Assembly (NCBI RefSeq): GCF_016401385.1
Contig: NZ_JAEACF010000001.1
Coordinates: forward strand, 434,001-498,000
Reading direction: 5' to 3'
Length of the DNA: 64,000 nucleotides
Source: Fictibacillus halophilus
GTDB taxonomy: Bacteria; Bacillota; Bacilli; Bacillales; Fictibacillaceae
Below, in pieces: positions 1-8,554 of the stretch; within the stretch, counting starts at the first letter, position 1; the number at the start of each line of letters is the position of its first letter. The translations under genes and the position numbers were made by a program. The notes below the pieces were generated by a model. The model searched no databases. It was not told the DNA's origin and saw only the letters and a program-made list of their open reading frames with translations.

Positions 1-1
1 G

Positions 2-82
2 GTGACTGAAGTTAGTGAAAATACGGTTAAAACGAGAATGCGCCGAGCTAAAGAACTATTGAAAATACGTTTGGAGGGTTAG
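2..82 (+). CDS. Sigma-70 family sigma factor, C-terminal end only
   Basis: The window opens inside a gene read in frame from base 2. The last 26 residues include VSENTVKTRMRRAKELL, which has the form of the recognition helix of sigma region 4 (the helix that contacts the -35 element). It ends TAG at 80-82, two bases before the next gene, so it is probably the first visible gene of an operon with the PadR-like regulator and the FtsW/RodA protein. Most of the protein lies outside the window, so its sigma class cannot be judged; an ECF type is likely because the motif ends so close to the C terminus. Confidence 0.75.
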   Translation: MTEVSENTVKTRMRRAKELLKIRLEG

Positions 83-84
83 AG

Positions 85-522
85 ATGGAGAACCGTTTGA
101 AAAACTTAAAAAAAATCATGAACGACAAGACGTTTTCACAGGTAAGGTTCACAGAAAAACATCGCGAAACCATACAAAATAAATTGAGTAATCAAGGAAA
201 TAGGGAACAGATTGTATTAAACGTTTTGCAGTTATTGAACCAAGAAAAGACAGGCTATCAGTTAGCGAACTTACTTCTTGCTCGCGGTATAAAACAATTT
301 GATGACAATGAAGGATTTCTCTATATTTTGTTGCACCGTTTAGAGAGTAATGGGGTCATTCAATCAAGCTGGATATCAAAAGAAGAAACCAAGTTTTATC
401 AGTTAACAAGTAAAGGTAAAAGATTATTAAAGCAAGCAGAACATAAGGGAAAACGATCATCAGTCATTCTGCAACAGCTGATAGGAGGAGCGGAATGGAA
501 AATCGCAGAAAGTCGTTTCTAA
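85..522 (+). CDS. PadR-like winged-helix transcriptional regulator
   Basis: A 145-residue protein. Residues about 40-125 look like the PadR winged helix: QIVLNVLQLLNQEKTGYQLANLL, then a wing-like YILLHRLESNGVIQSSW and FYQLTSKGKRLLKQAE. The N-terminal 35 residues are basic and unlike typical PadR. The start ATG follows TTGGAGGG. Its end overlaps the start of the FtsW/RodA gene by 28 bases, so the two are translationally coupled. PadR genes beside membrane proteins with an N-terminal HAAS-like domain are common in Firmicutes, and the regulator often senses cell-envelope stress; the role here is inferred from that context only. Confidence 0.75.
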   Translation: MENRLKNLKKIMNDKTFSQVRFTEKHRETIQNKLSNQGNREQIVLNVLQLLNQEKTGYQLANLLLARGIKQFDDNEGFLYILLHRLESNGVIQSSWISKEETKFYQLTSKGKRLLKQAEHKGKRSSVILQQLIGGAEWKIAESRF

Positions 523-1766
523 ACGAAGTTACGAATCAGATTCGTTCAAAGGAAGCAAAAGAACAAGTTTCTGCTGAGTTGAATTATCATATGAAAGAAG
601 CAAAAATGCGATGGGTAAATAAAGGATACTCTGATGTGGATGCCGAACAAAAAGCGATTGAGCAGATGGGAAGTCCAATCACTCTAGGTATTCAGTTAAA
701 CAATATTCATCGTCCAAGAGTTGATTGGATCTTACTGACTTTATTGACGGCTGTACTCTTGCTAGGATTTCTGCCTGTACTTTCTCTTGGATATGACAGC
801 AATCATTACTTTCTAATGAGAAAGATGATATTGGTTGTCCTTGGCATGATTGTTGCTTTAGGTCTGATGTTTGTTGATTATCGGAAGTTAGTAAGGTGGG
901 GATGGGTGTTTTACGGGGTAGGTACTGTGTTGCTGTTATCTTTACTTTTCTTTTCAAGTGGTACGATCAATGGGAAACCATTTTTACATATCGGACAGCT
1001 AACGATAGAAAGTATTGCTGCACTTCCATTCTTTATGATTGCTTGGGCTTGTTTCTTTAACCGAGATACCTTAAAAGTCTATCAATTTATACTATTATTC
1101 TTTGTTTCGCTGTTATTATTCTTCATGATTCCAAGTATCGCAACGACTTACTTGTATCTTGCCATGGTCCTGTCCATGTTATGGTGGAGCAAATTTTCCA
1201 ATCGTCAAAAAGGTGTTGTTTCAGGCATTACGGTAGGTTCGTTACTATTAATTGGTATTTTCTCTTGGCAGTATCAACCGTATTATATAAAAGATAGAAT
1301 GATAGGTTTTCTGAATCCTGGAAAAGTAGCTGATGGAGCAGGGTATCAGGTGCTTCAAATTCAGAAGTTAATATCTGGTGCAGGATGGTTCGGGGAAAAT
1401 AAGAGTATTAAACAGTTCATACCTGAAGCACACACTGATCTTGCATTTGTAAGCATCACGTATCACTATGGCTGGATAGCGGCGATCTTTCTTACGCTTA
1501 TTCTTTTATTAGTACTAGCAAGAGTGATTATCGCGACACAGCAAGTTAGAGATTACTTTGGAAAACTTCTGATCATAGGCAGCTTATCTTTATTACTTTT
1601 TCAAATGGTGAGTAATATCGGCATGGCGTTCAGATTTTTCCCACTTACTAGCATGTCACTGCCGTTTATTAGTTACGGGTTGGTACCGATTCTATTAAAC
1701 GCTATCTTGATTGGAGTTGTGCTGAGCGTTTATCGCAGGAAAGATTTAAGCAGGTCAGCTCTTTAA
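495..1766 (+). CDS. FtsW/RodA/SpoVE family membrane protein with N-terminal HAAS-like domain
   Basis: A 423-residue protein. Residues 1-75 form a soluble helical domain (KEQVSAELNYHMKEAK, AIEQMGSP) of the HAAS/permease-prefix type found on proteins encoded next to PadR regulators. About ten membrane segments follow. HTDLAFVSITYHYGW and SLPFISYG correspond to the conserved HTDFIF and LPFISYGG signatures of SEDS peptidoglycan glycosyltransferases. After SYG the usual GSS is replaced by LVP, so enzyme activity is not certain. RBS AGGAGG lies just upstream at 483-488. It probably makes septal or wall peptidoglycan, or is a regulated paralogue of RodA. Confidence 0.85.
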   Translation: MENRRKSFLNEVTNQIRSKEAKEQVSAELNYHMKEAKMRWVNKGYSDVDAEQKAIEQMGSPITLGIQLNNIHRPRVDWILLTLLTAVLLLGFLPVLSLGYDSNHYFLMRKMILVVLGMIVALGLMFVDYRKLVRWGWVFYGVGTVLLLSLLFFSSGTINGKPFLHIGQLTIESIAALPFFMIAWACFFNRDTLKVYQFILLFFVSLLLFFMIPSIATTYLYLAMVLSMLWWSKFSNRQKGVVSGITVGSLLLIGIFSWQYQPYYIKDRMIGFLNPGKVADGAGYQVLQIQKLISGAGWFGENKSIKQFIPEAHTDLAFVSITYHYGWIAAIFLTLILLLVLARVIIATQQVRDYFGKLLIIGSLSLLLFQMVSNIGMAFRFFPLTSMSLPFISYGLVPILLNAILIGVVLSVYRRKDLSRSAL

Positions 1767-1862
1767 TAAATTTATTTAGTTGAGTTGTCGATTTTGAGGG
1801 TTTCCGTTCGTTGTATACTTAAAAGAAGAAAAAATAGCTTCTGCATACAGGGAGTAATGGCT

Positions 1863-2216
1863 ATGCTATTCATGCTGATTGTTAAAGCTTCAAAAAATTC
1901 AGAAGGTGGTAACCGCCCGAATGAAGAGCTTAATGAAGCGATGCGAAAGTACAATGAAGAATTAGTTAAGGCTGGCGTCCGGGTTCTTGCTAAAGGATTA
2001 CACCCAAGTTCAAATGGTATGTGAATCTCTTATCTGCTTCCAGGAGAAAAACCAGTGGTTACGGACGGACCGTTTACCGAAACGAAGGAATTGATCGCTG
2101 GGTTTATTCTGATTGATGTGAACTCTAGGGAAGAAGCCGTTGAATGGGCGATGAAGATGCCTGATCCACAAGGAAACGGAGAAGGTCAGATCGAATTAAG
2201 GCAAGTATTTGAATAA
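1863..2216 (+). pseudogene. YCII-family (DGPF) protein interrupted by an in-frame TGA
   Basis: Read from ATG 1863 (GGAG eight bases upstream) the frame stays open for 117 codons except for a single TGA at 2022-2024. Before it are MLFMLIVKASKNSEGG and LAKGLHPSSNGM; after it ISYLLPGEKPVVTDGPFTET, FILIDVNSREEAVEWAMKMP and IELRQVFE. Together these make one complete YCII domain, including the typical DGPF segment. The stop sits where relatives usually carry arginine, so a single CGA-to-TGA change explains it. Most likely a recent nonsense pseudogene; UGA readthrough or a sequencing error is possible. The function of YCII proteins is poorly known. Confidence 0.8.
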
Positions 2217-2250
2217 TATTTGTCCTAACTCTAAAATTGATAGATTGCAA

Positions 2251-2283
2251 AAGAACCTCGCTTACATAAGAGGTTCTTTTCTT
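2251..2283 (+). terminator. Intrinsic terminator after the YCII gene
   Basis: A 9-bp stem, AAGAACCTC at 2251-2259 with GAGGTTCTT at 2270-2278, followed by TTCTT. It ends the upstream transcript before the Lrp-type gene. Confidence 0.8.
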
Positions 2284-2365
2284 ATGTTATAAATGAAAAT
2301 TATTGATTTAATTTATTTTAGAAGGTAATGTAGTTAAAAATACTACGAAATGAAGGTTTTGGGTT

Positions 2366-2836
2366 ATGGATGCATTTGATAGAAAATTGATACATCTTCT
2401 TCAAAAAAACGCGAGAATGAAATGGGCAGACTTAGCTACTCAGGTAGGTCTATCCGCTCCAGCTACCGCTGAACGCGTTAACCGTTTGATGGAAAATGGT
2501 GTGATCAAAGGATTTGGTGCAAGAATTGAAGCTGATAAGGTGGGAAGTGAACTCACAGCTTTTGTTGCGGTTTCACTGGAACGTCCAGAGCATCGCGCTC
2601 CATTCTTAGCACGTATTGAAGAGTTAATAGAAGTGATGGAATGTCATCATATCGCGGGAGAAGATGATTACTTATTAAAAATTCGATCTCGAAACACGAA
2701 GGATTTAGATCGAATTATTAGCTATGAATTAAAAGGACTAACAGGGGTTGTTCGTACCAAAACAACGATTGTGATGGATACGACAAAAGAGTCGATCGAA
2801 GTTCCTATACAACCGCATGTTTTTTCAGGTGAATAA
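2366..2836 (+). CDS. Lrp/AsnC family transcriptional regulator
   Basis: A 156-residue protein with the N-terminal helix-turn-helix of Lrp/AsnC (DRKLIHLLQKNARMKWADLA, VGLSAPATAERVNRL) and a C-terminal RAM/effector domain (residues about 65-145; the HHIAGEDDYLLKIR stretch is typical). It ends four bases before a LysE exporter gene, and a second LysE gene follows. Lrp-type regulators often control amino-acid efflux by LysE proteins, so it probably controls the exporters downstream. The 28-residue overhang on the opposite strand is a shadow frame. Confidence 0.92.
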   Translation: MDAFDRKLIHLLQKNARMKWADLATQVGLSAPATAERVNRLMENGVIKGFGARIEADKVGSELTAFVAVSLERPEHRAPFLARIEELIEVMECHHIAGEDDYLLKIRSRNTKDLDRIISYELKGLTGVVRTKTTIVMDTTKESIEVPIQPHVFSGE

Positions 2837-2839
2837 AAG

Positions 2840-3466
2840 GTGCTTTCCGAACTTTTTATAAAAGGCTTAATACTGGGAATCTCAATAGCGGCTCCAGTTG
2901 GACCAATCGGTGTATTATGCATGCAGCGCACATTAACGCAAGGTCGTGTGGTGGGAATTGTATCGGGACTGGGTGCAGCATGTGCAGATGTTATTTATGG
3001 TTTGATTGCAGGGCTTGGTCTCACGATGGTTTCTCAATTCATAATGAGCCATAAATTGTGGATTCAACTAATTGGGGGAGTATTCCTATTGTACTTAGGT
3101 CTGAAAATCTTAACTTCTAAAGCAAGACCTATGGATGGCACACCTCAAAAGAGTAGTAGTCTTACTTCCGCTTTTTTTACAACCTTTCTACAAACATTAA
3201 CGAACCCCATGACCATATTATCTTTTGCTGCCATATTCGCGGGGTTAGGTATTGTTAATACTCACACAAGTGCTATCTCTTCCATCACTTTGATTGTTGG
3301 AATCTTTTGCGGCTCGGCTGCTTGGTGGATCTTTTTAACAACTACAGTGAGTATGATGAGTAGAAGAATGAATCAGCAGCACATGGCTATGATTAATGTT
3401 ATCTCAGGAATTATCATATGTTTGTTCGGTATGTTTTCACTTATACGTTTAATGATTGGATCGTGA
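2840..3466 (+). CDS. LysE/RhtB family amino-acid exporter (copy 1)
   Basis: A 208-residue protein with about six hydrophobic segments and the family signature ISIAAPVGPIGVLCMQRTL near the N terminus. It exports amino acids or related small molecules across the cytoplasmic membrane; the substrate is unknown. GTG is the chosen start; AAAAGG lies just before it and the spacing is tight, so it may depend on coupling with the Lrp gene, whose stop is three bases upstream. It is followed directly by a paralogue. Confidence 0.9.
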   Translation: MLSELFIKGLILGISIAAPVGPIGVLCMQRTLTQGRVVGIVSGLGAACADVIYGLIAGLGLTMVSQFIMSHKLWIQLIGGVFLLYLGLKILTSKARPMDGTPQKSSSLTSAFFTTFLQTLTNPMTILSFAAIFAGLGIVNTHTSAISSITLIVGIFCGSAAWWIFLTTTVSMMSRRMNQQHMAMINVISGIIICLFGMFSLIRLMIGS

Positions 3467-3473
3467 GTTTTTA

Positions 3474-4070
3474 ATGTTATTACTAAAGAGTATCATTCTA
3501 GGTTTTTCTATATCCGCTCCAGTTGGGCCAATCGGTCTGCTTTGTATACAAAGAACACTCTCACAAGGGAAGTCGGCGGGATTTTTAACTGGCTTTGGAG
3601 CAGTTACAGCTAACATTGTTTATGCAAGCATTGCAGTATTAGGCTTTTCAGCTGTGTCATCATTATTGATCCAATACGAAATGTTACTTAAAATATTCGG
3701 TACCATCTTTTTACTTTACCTAGGGGTGAAAACAATCTTAAAGAAAGTACCAAATCAAGCCGCTCAGTTAGCAGGGGAAAGCAAGTTGATGATGTTTTTC
3801 TCGACCTTCTTCTTAATGCTTACAAACCCTGTTACAATTTTGAATTTTACAGCAATGTTTGTAGGTCTCGGGTTTGGTGAGAGTGAGATGACATTACAAA
3901 TTGCATTGCTCTTAATAAGCGGTGTGTTTATCGGTGCTACCTGTTGGTGGATGTTTTTAAGCATAGTGGTAAGCCTGTTAATAAAAAGTATTCAGCCGCA
4001 CTTAGGTACCATCAACAAAGGAGCAGGTTTATTAATCATAGGCTTAGCTTTAGCGAATATCCTAGCGTAA
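3474..4070 (+). CDS. LysE/RhtB family amino-acid exporter (copy 2)
   Basis: A 198-residue paralogue of the preceding gene: LGFSISAPVGPIGLLCIQRTLSQG aligns with the same region of copy 1, and LTNPVTILNFTAMFVGLGFG matches its LTNPMTILSFAAIFAGLGIV. ATG 3474 was preferred over an earlier TTG at 3456 because it gives the same N-terminal length as copy 1 and lies eight bases after the stop of copy 1. The pair arose by tandem duplication and may act as a heteromer or on two substrates; neither is shown by the sequence. Confidence 0.9.
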   Translation: MLLLKSIILGFSISAPVGPIGLLCIQRTLSQGKSAGFLTGFGAVTANIVYASIAVLGFSAVSSLLIQYEMLLKIFGTIFLLYLGVKTILKKVPNQAAQLAGESKLMMFFSTFFLMLTNPVTILNFTAMFVGLGFGESEMTLQIALLLISGVFIGATCWWMFLSIVVSLLIKSIQPHLGTINKGAGLLIIGLALANILA

Positions 4071-4173
4071 CGGTAAAAAAATAAATATTCCGAAAATTAT
4101 ATATACTTTTATATCCATTTGTTTTACAATACAAAAGGTAAGGAAAAAATTTCAAGATAAGGAGGCGTTGGAC

Positions 4174-4254
4174 ATGATTAAATTTTTAGACACTACAAAA
4201 ACAACATTATATTGTCCAATACACAACCTTCTTAATGAGACCTCAATCTGTTAA
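4174..4254 (+). CDS. Candidate 26-residue peptide, unknown
   Basis: A short frame preceded by an excellent RBS (AAGGAGG at 4158-4164, nine bases before the ATG). The peptide starts MIKFLDTTKTTLY and ends in a segment with two cysteines, CPIHNLLNETSIC. It is followed within 20 bases by a strong terminator, so it would be a self-contained transcript of about 150-200 nt. A TACAAT-like -10 box lies near 4124. I do not recognise the peptide. It could be a small protein, a leader peptide or an incidental frame in a small RNA. Confidence 0.45.
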   Translation: MIKFLDTTKTTLYCPIHNLLNETSIC

Positions 4255-4270
4255 TGAAACGTGAATCAGA

Positions 4271-4304
4271 GCCTCAGGATGTGTATACATTCTGGGGCCT
4301 TTTT
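4271..4304 (+). terminator. Intrinsic terminator after the small peptide frame
   Basis: A 12-bp stem, GCCTCAGGATGT with ACATTCTGGGGC, has a GTAT loop and is followed by CTTTTT. Confidence 0.88.
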
Positions 4305-4320
4305 ATGTATTTTTTTGTAT

Positions 4321-4355
4321 AAAAAGTCACCCATCTATTTCTGGGTGGCTTTTTA
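4321..4355 (+). terminator. Second terminator in tandem
   Basis: AAAAAGTCACCCA pairs with TGGGTGGCTTTTT (one G-T pair). The arms begin with A5 and end with T5, so it may work in both directions. It lies 16 bases after the preceding terminator. Confidence 0.75.
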
Positions 4356-4425
4356 TTTTGAAGAAGCTGAGTAGAACGAAACAACGGTACGATATTGAAT
4401 ATTGAAAAAGCGGAGGTTAGAAAAA

Positions 4426-7400
4426 ATGGAAGTATTGAATAAGCACATTACCGATCAGATCACGATAGTAGAATATGATTCGAGCTATGCAGCAGCAGTC
4501 GCTGAAATGTGGAATAAAAGCCAAGATGGCTGGGGCGGCGGAAACTCAATCATGACGGAAGAACAAGTATTAAAGAAAGAATCGAACTCATCAAACCTCC
4601 ATTTATATCTTGCACTCGATGGAGATAAAGTCGTAGGCTATTGCAGTTTAGGAGAATATCGAGAAGATGAGGGAGCGCTCTACATCCCGTTATTGAATGT
4701 AAGAGGAGATTATCATGGTAAGAAGATCGGTAAGAAGCTTGTACTAAAAGCGCTTCAAAAAGCGATTGAAATGAAGTGGCCGCGTTTGGATCTATATACA
4801 TGGCCAGGGAACACAAAGGCAGTTCCACTGTATAAAAAATGCGGCTTTTTCTGGGAAGATCGGGATGACACGACACATCTTATGAACTTTATGCCTTCTG
4901 TGATGCAAACAGAAGCGGTTTTAGATTATTTTACGGATGGTAAATGGTACGAAAACAGTACACGTACGATTGAAACGACACCTGATGGAAACAACGAAAA
5001 TGAATTTCATTATTATGGGTATTCTTGGAATCATAAGACTCTCGGTAACTTGAAGATGGAATTTGAGCGTTTTGGAAGAGGGCTTCGCTCCATCGAAACA
5101 GACGATTATAAAATCTTAGCGGATGTTGAACACTTTAATCTTGTTTTTGGCTCTGAATACAAGATTCGATACCACATGATTAATAAAACAGGTAAGCCGT
5201 TAACCGTAGAGATCCAAGGTGTGGACGATAAGAACATTCAGTTTGCGACTTCAAGAAAAATCACGGTTCAAAAGGAAGAAGAGATTGAGATTCCTTTCGT
5301 GGTAAATCCGATTACTGAAGATCAAAGTGTTTGGAGAACGCACCCAGCTGTTACTTCTCAATTATTAATCAATGGGAAAAAGGCGCAATTTAGAGTAGGA
5401 ATTCGTCCTAAGTATCCCGTTAAATTAAGCTGTAACACGCCAGATAACCTTAGTTTTGTTGGTCGTTCTTCTCAACTTTATTTTAACTTTGAAAATAATT
5501 TTGATGAACAAGTCACATTTAGCTTTGAACTTCCATCATCAGAATTGGTTACCATTCAGAATCGAAATGTGAGTGTTGCTTTGACACCGAAAGGAAAGCA
5601 ATCGGTAACTGTTCCTTTTGTGATAAAAAAGAACGGATTTTACTCTGCCGAAGTCCAAATCTCCGCAACGAAATCCAATGGAGATATCATTACTTTTACG
5701 AAAAAGCTGGGTGTTGCCCTACAGGGAATTGGAGCTAAATTCGCTGGAGAGTGTGACGATTTTTATCATGTATGCAACGGACAATATACAATAAAACTTG
5801 ATAAATTCAACAATTGGATTTCACCCGGGAAAGATGATGTGGATTACAAATTGGCATTCATGGTGCCTCAGCTTGGCAAGCCTTTCTCAGAAGAGATAAC
5901 GCGACTTCGTCCTGAGAAAATTGAACCATTGCAAGAAGATGGTTATGCAGGATTAAGAGCAACTTTTCAATCACAGGCTTTTCCAGAATTGCAGCTTGCA
6001 ACCGTGGTGAAGTTGTACAGTGAAGGTCTAGTAGAACGATATGATGAAATTACAAATATTAGCGATGTAGAAACAGCTGACGAGGTATGGCTGAATACGC
6101 CAATTATGTGTCCGATGCTCGATAAAGGTGTCTTGCCTTATGAAGGAAAGTACATTGAACTAAATGATTCCATGGGATCTGGCTTATCTTATTGGAATCC
6201 TAGTAAACTTACGGAAAACTGGCTTTTTCTTCGTGGAAATGATAACCCTAGAGGCATTTCATGGCCAAGAGAAGGAAAGGTGAATTTCTCCAGTTGGTTC
6301 ATGTATTTTGAAAATAAGTTAGGCAAATTATCTCCTCAAGAAACCGTTGCTACAGAACCGATCACCATGACAATTGGTGCTTTCCGTGATTGGCAATCGT
6401 TCAGAGAATATGCGACGCAAAAGAATGATAAACCAACCAGCTTAACCAATCACATGAACGTATCGGTTAACGGGGGAAATCCTTTTGTTGATAATGGTGA
6501 GTGCAAAGCTGTTGTGAGAGATTATAAGTCTTCGTTTTTTAACGGGTTTATTGAATTGAAGTTAGACGATGAGATTCTGCAGAGTCACCTATTCGCTTCA
6601 GATGAAGAGTTAACACAGGCCGAGTTTGATATTGAATTACCTGACGATAGAGGGATACATGTATTAACTTCCAAAATGAATTTAGGTGCTGTTCATGTTA
6701 CACGGCAATCAGCCGCTTTTATGAAGAAGGATCAACCCGTTCAGTTGGAAAAGTCGATAGAAGATGGTCTCGAAGTGTACTCCGTAGATAATGGAGAAAT
6801 GAAGATTTCTGCTTCAGCACAGTTCGCACCAACGTTGTTCTCTCTTCAATACAGAGACCAAGAGTGGATGGATTCACCGTTTCCAAAACCAACACCAAAA
6901 TCGTGGTGGAATCCTTGGTTCGGCGGTATTGCAGGCCTCCTGCAAGGCATGAGTCTTCATTCTTTGCTAAAAGAAGAAAGCACTGTTGAATTTGTAGAAA
7001 AGGAAGACAACAAAGGGAACATGTGGAAAGGGCTTAAGATATCTACTATTTACAAGAAACATGAGATGTTTAAAGGCGTTCACATTTATAAATATTTCTT
7101 GATGCTGCCAGGAGTTCCAGTACTCTGTCATACAACGGAAATCGTCCAGAACATGGAGAGCTATTTGGAAGGTAAGAACTTTTACACAGGATGTTTTTTG
7201 AATCCAGGACCAGAGCCTGCGAAGAGCTGGGGAAGCTTTCAATCTGAAAATGGGGAGTGGACCATGATTTCTGGTGCAAAAGGTGAGCAGGAAATGACAG
7301 TAGAACGCAGCGTGATTTACGGATCTGATGATCATGAGAACCTGCTTCAAATTGTAGCAGACCAAAACGCTATAAAAGTTGATTCGTATATCAATTTAGA

Positions 7401-7542
7401 AGTCATTGAGCTTGGTTACACAGAAAAGGTGAGCCTTGAGCACGGTGCTAAGCAATTCACTTCACCGGTGTTTTATGTATTCAATGATAGAGTTATCCCC
7501 GATACCGCATTAGAAGATCTGAAGAAAATTAAGTTCTACTAG
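4426..7542 (+). CDS. Large fusion: N-terminal GNAT acetyltransferase with ~870-residue unknown region
   Basis: A 1038-residue protein. Residues about 10-160 form a GNAT domain (VVGYCSLGEYRE; acetyl-CoA loop RGDYHGKKIGKKLV; NTKAVPLYKKCGFF). The rest is a long, mostly beta-rich-looking extracytoplasmic-type sequence without signal peptide or membrane segment, with repeated Ig-like stretches (for example PLTVEIQGVDDKNIQF and EQVTFSFELP) and a C-terminal part rich in W and G. ATG 4426 was chosen over TTG 4402 because CGGAGG at 4411-4416 is well spaced. The amidohydrolase gene starts 13 bases downstream, so the two are probably one operon. The long region's function is unknown to me; sugar or polymer binding is one possibility. 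Confidence 0.8.
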   Translation: MEVLNKHITDQITIVEYDSSYAAAVAEMWNKSQDGWGGGNSIMTEEQVLKKESNSSNLHLYLALDGDKVVGYCSLGEYREDEGALYIPLLNVRGDYHGKKIGKKLVLKALQKAIEMKWPRLDLYTWPGNTKAVPLYKKCGFFWEDRDDTTHLMNFMPSVMQTEAVLDYFTDGKWYENSTRTIETTPDGNNENEFHYYGYSWNHKTLGNLKMEFERFGRGLRSIETDDYKILADVEHFNLVFGSEYKIRYHMINKTGKPLTVEIQGVDDKNIQFATSRKITVQKEEEIEIPFVVNPITEDQSVWRTHPAVTSQLLINGKKAQFRVGIRPKYPVKLSCNTPDNLSFVGRSSQLYFNFENNFDEQVTFSFELPSSELVTIQNRNVSVALTPKGKQSVTVPFVIKKNGFYSAEVQISATKSNGDIITFTKKLGVALQGIGAKFAGECDDFYHVCNGQYTIKLDKFNNWISPGKDDVDYKLAFMVPQLGKPFSEEITRLRPEKIEPLQEDGYAGLRATFQSQAFPELQLATVVKLYSEGLVERYDEITNISDVETADEVWLNTPIMCPMLDKGVLPYEGKYIELNDSMGSGLSYWNPSKLTENWLFLRGNDNPRGISWPREGKVNFSSWFMYFENKLGKLSPQETVATEPITMTIGAFRDWQSFREYATQKNDKPTSLTNHMNVSVNGGNPFVDNGECKAVVRDYKSSFFNGFIELKLDDEILQSHLFASDEELTQAEFDIELPDDRGIHVLTSKMNLGAVHVTRQSAAFMKKDQPVQLEKSIEDGLEVYSVDNGEMKISASAQFAPTLFSLQYRDQEWMDSPFPKPTPKSWWNPWFGGIAGLLQGMSLHSLLKEESTVEFVEKEDNKGNMWKGLKISTIYKKHEMFKGVHIYKYFLMLPGVPVLCHTTEIVQNMESYLEGKNFYTGCFLNPGPEPAKSWGSFQSENGEWTMISGAKGEQEMTVERSVIYGSDDHENLLQIVADQNAIKVDSYINLEVIELGYTEKVSLEHGAKQFTSPVFYVFNDRVIPDTALEDLKKIKFY

Positions 7543-7555
7543 AAAGGGCAAACTT

Positions 7556-8413
7556 ATGAAAATAATCGATGCACACATGCATTTTTCAAACATTGAAAGC
7601 TTTAAACATACGGCAACAAACCTTTCTAAACTTGACTATTCGTATGAAGGAATCATCAAAGAGTACCGAGAATCTGGCGTTGTGCTCGGCATCGCGATGG
7701 GTTTAACAGAAAAGGAGGTAGAGGGTTTTCCTGACCCTCTAGCTCCAACCCCAATGGGTATTGATCTAGATACAGTCATACCTGAAAACATCGTGTATTG
7801 TGCAGGCATCAATCCGTATCACTTAGGCGAGAAAGAATTGATACAGCTTGAAGAAACGGTGCAGCGCCCTGAAGTTGTTGGTATCAAGATCTACCTCGGT
7901 TATTATCCGTACTATGCGTATGATGAGGTGTATCAGCCAGTTTATAAGCTAGCGGCTAGATACGGATTGCCAGTCGTTTTTCACACAGGTGATACCTATT
8001 CAGAGCGTGGTTTGTTGAAATACTCTCATCCTTTGACGCTAGACGAAGTAGCGGTTATGCATCGGGACATAAATTTTATGATGGCGCATTTCGGCGATCC
8101 ATGGACATTAGACGGAGCAGAAGTTGTTTACAAGAATCGTAATATGTATGCCGATCTGTCGGGGTTAGTGGTTGGAACAAGAGAAGATATTACGAGATAC
8201 AAAGATTCACCACGCTTCTTTAATCACTTGCGCCATGCGTTAACGTTTACGGATAACTATGAAAAATTTTTGTTCGGAACAGACTGGCCGCTTGTGCCGG
8301 TGCAGCCGTATATAGACTTTATAAAAGATATCATTCCTGAAGAATATCATGAAGATGTTTTTTACAACACGGCGGTAAAGATTTTCCCGAAGATTAAGGC
8401 GTTTTTAAAATAA
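7556..8413 (+). CDS. Amidohydrolase-2 family metal-dependent hydrolase
   Basis: A 285-residue TIM-barrel hydrolase with the metal-ligand motifs in order: DAHMHF at residues 5-10, VVFHTGD near 142, MMAHFGDP near 175 and LFGTDWP near 240. The family hydrolyses or decarboxylates small substrates in the cytoplasm. The start ATG follows AAAGGGC. It is tightly linked to the GNAT fusion gene, suggesting the two act on the same compound (for example removal and addition of an acyl group), which is inference. Confidence 0.88.
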   Translation: MKIIDAHMHFSNIESFKHTATNLSKLDYSYEGIIKEYRESGVVLGIAMGLTEKEVEGFPDPLAPTPMGIDLDTVIPENIVYCAGINPYHLGEKELIQLEETVQRPEVVGIKIYLGYYPYYAYDEVYQPVYKLAARYGLPVVFHTGDTYSERGLLKYSHPLTLDEVAVMHRDINFMMAHFGDPWTLDGAEVVYKNRNMYADLSGLVVGTREDITRYKDSPRFFNHLRHALTFTDNYEKFLFGTDWPLVPVQPYIDFIKDIIPEEYHEDVFYNTAVKIFPKIKAFLK

Positions 8414-8434
8414 TATACAGTTGTGAGAGGGGTG

Positions 8435-8554
8435 ATGCCAATGGTACGTATCTGCGGTTTTTATATGAAGTATTTTACTAGATTACGAGCTGAAAGAAGG
8501 GATCACCACTATGATATCCGGAAGAAAAGTAGAGTTACGACCAGTTTCACTTGA
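8435..8554 (+). CDS. Possible 39-residue ORF overlapping the next GNAT gene
   Basis: ATG 8435 sits directly after GAGAGGGGTG, but this GGGG-rich signal is only three bases from the ATG, which is short. The frame encodes a basic peptide (MVRICGFYMKYFTRL, then RRDHHYDIRKKSR) and runs 44 bases into the next gene in another frame. It could couple translation of that gene, or be incidental. No family recognised. Confidence 0.3.
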   Translation: MPMVRICGFYMKYFTRLRAERRDHHYDIRKKSRVTTSFT

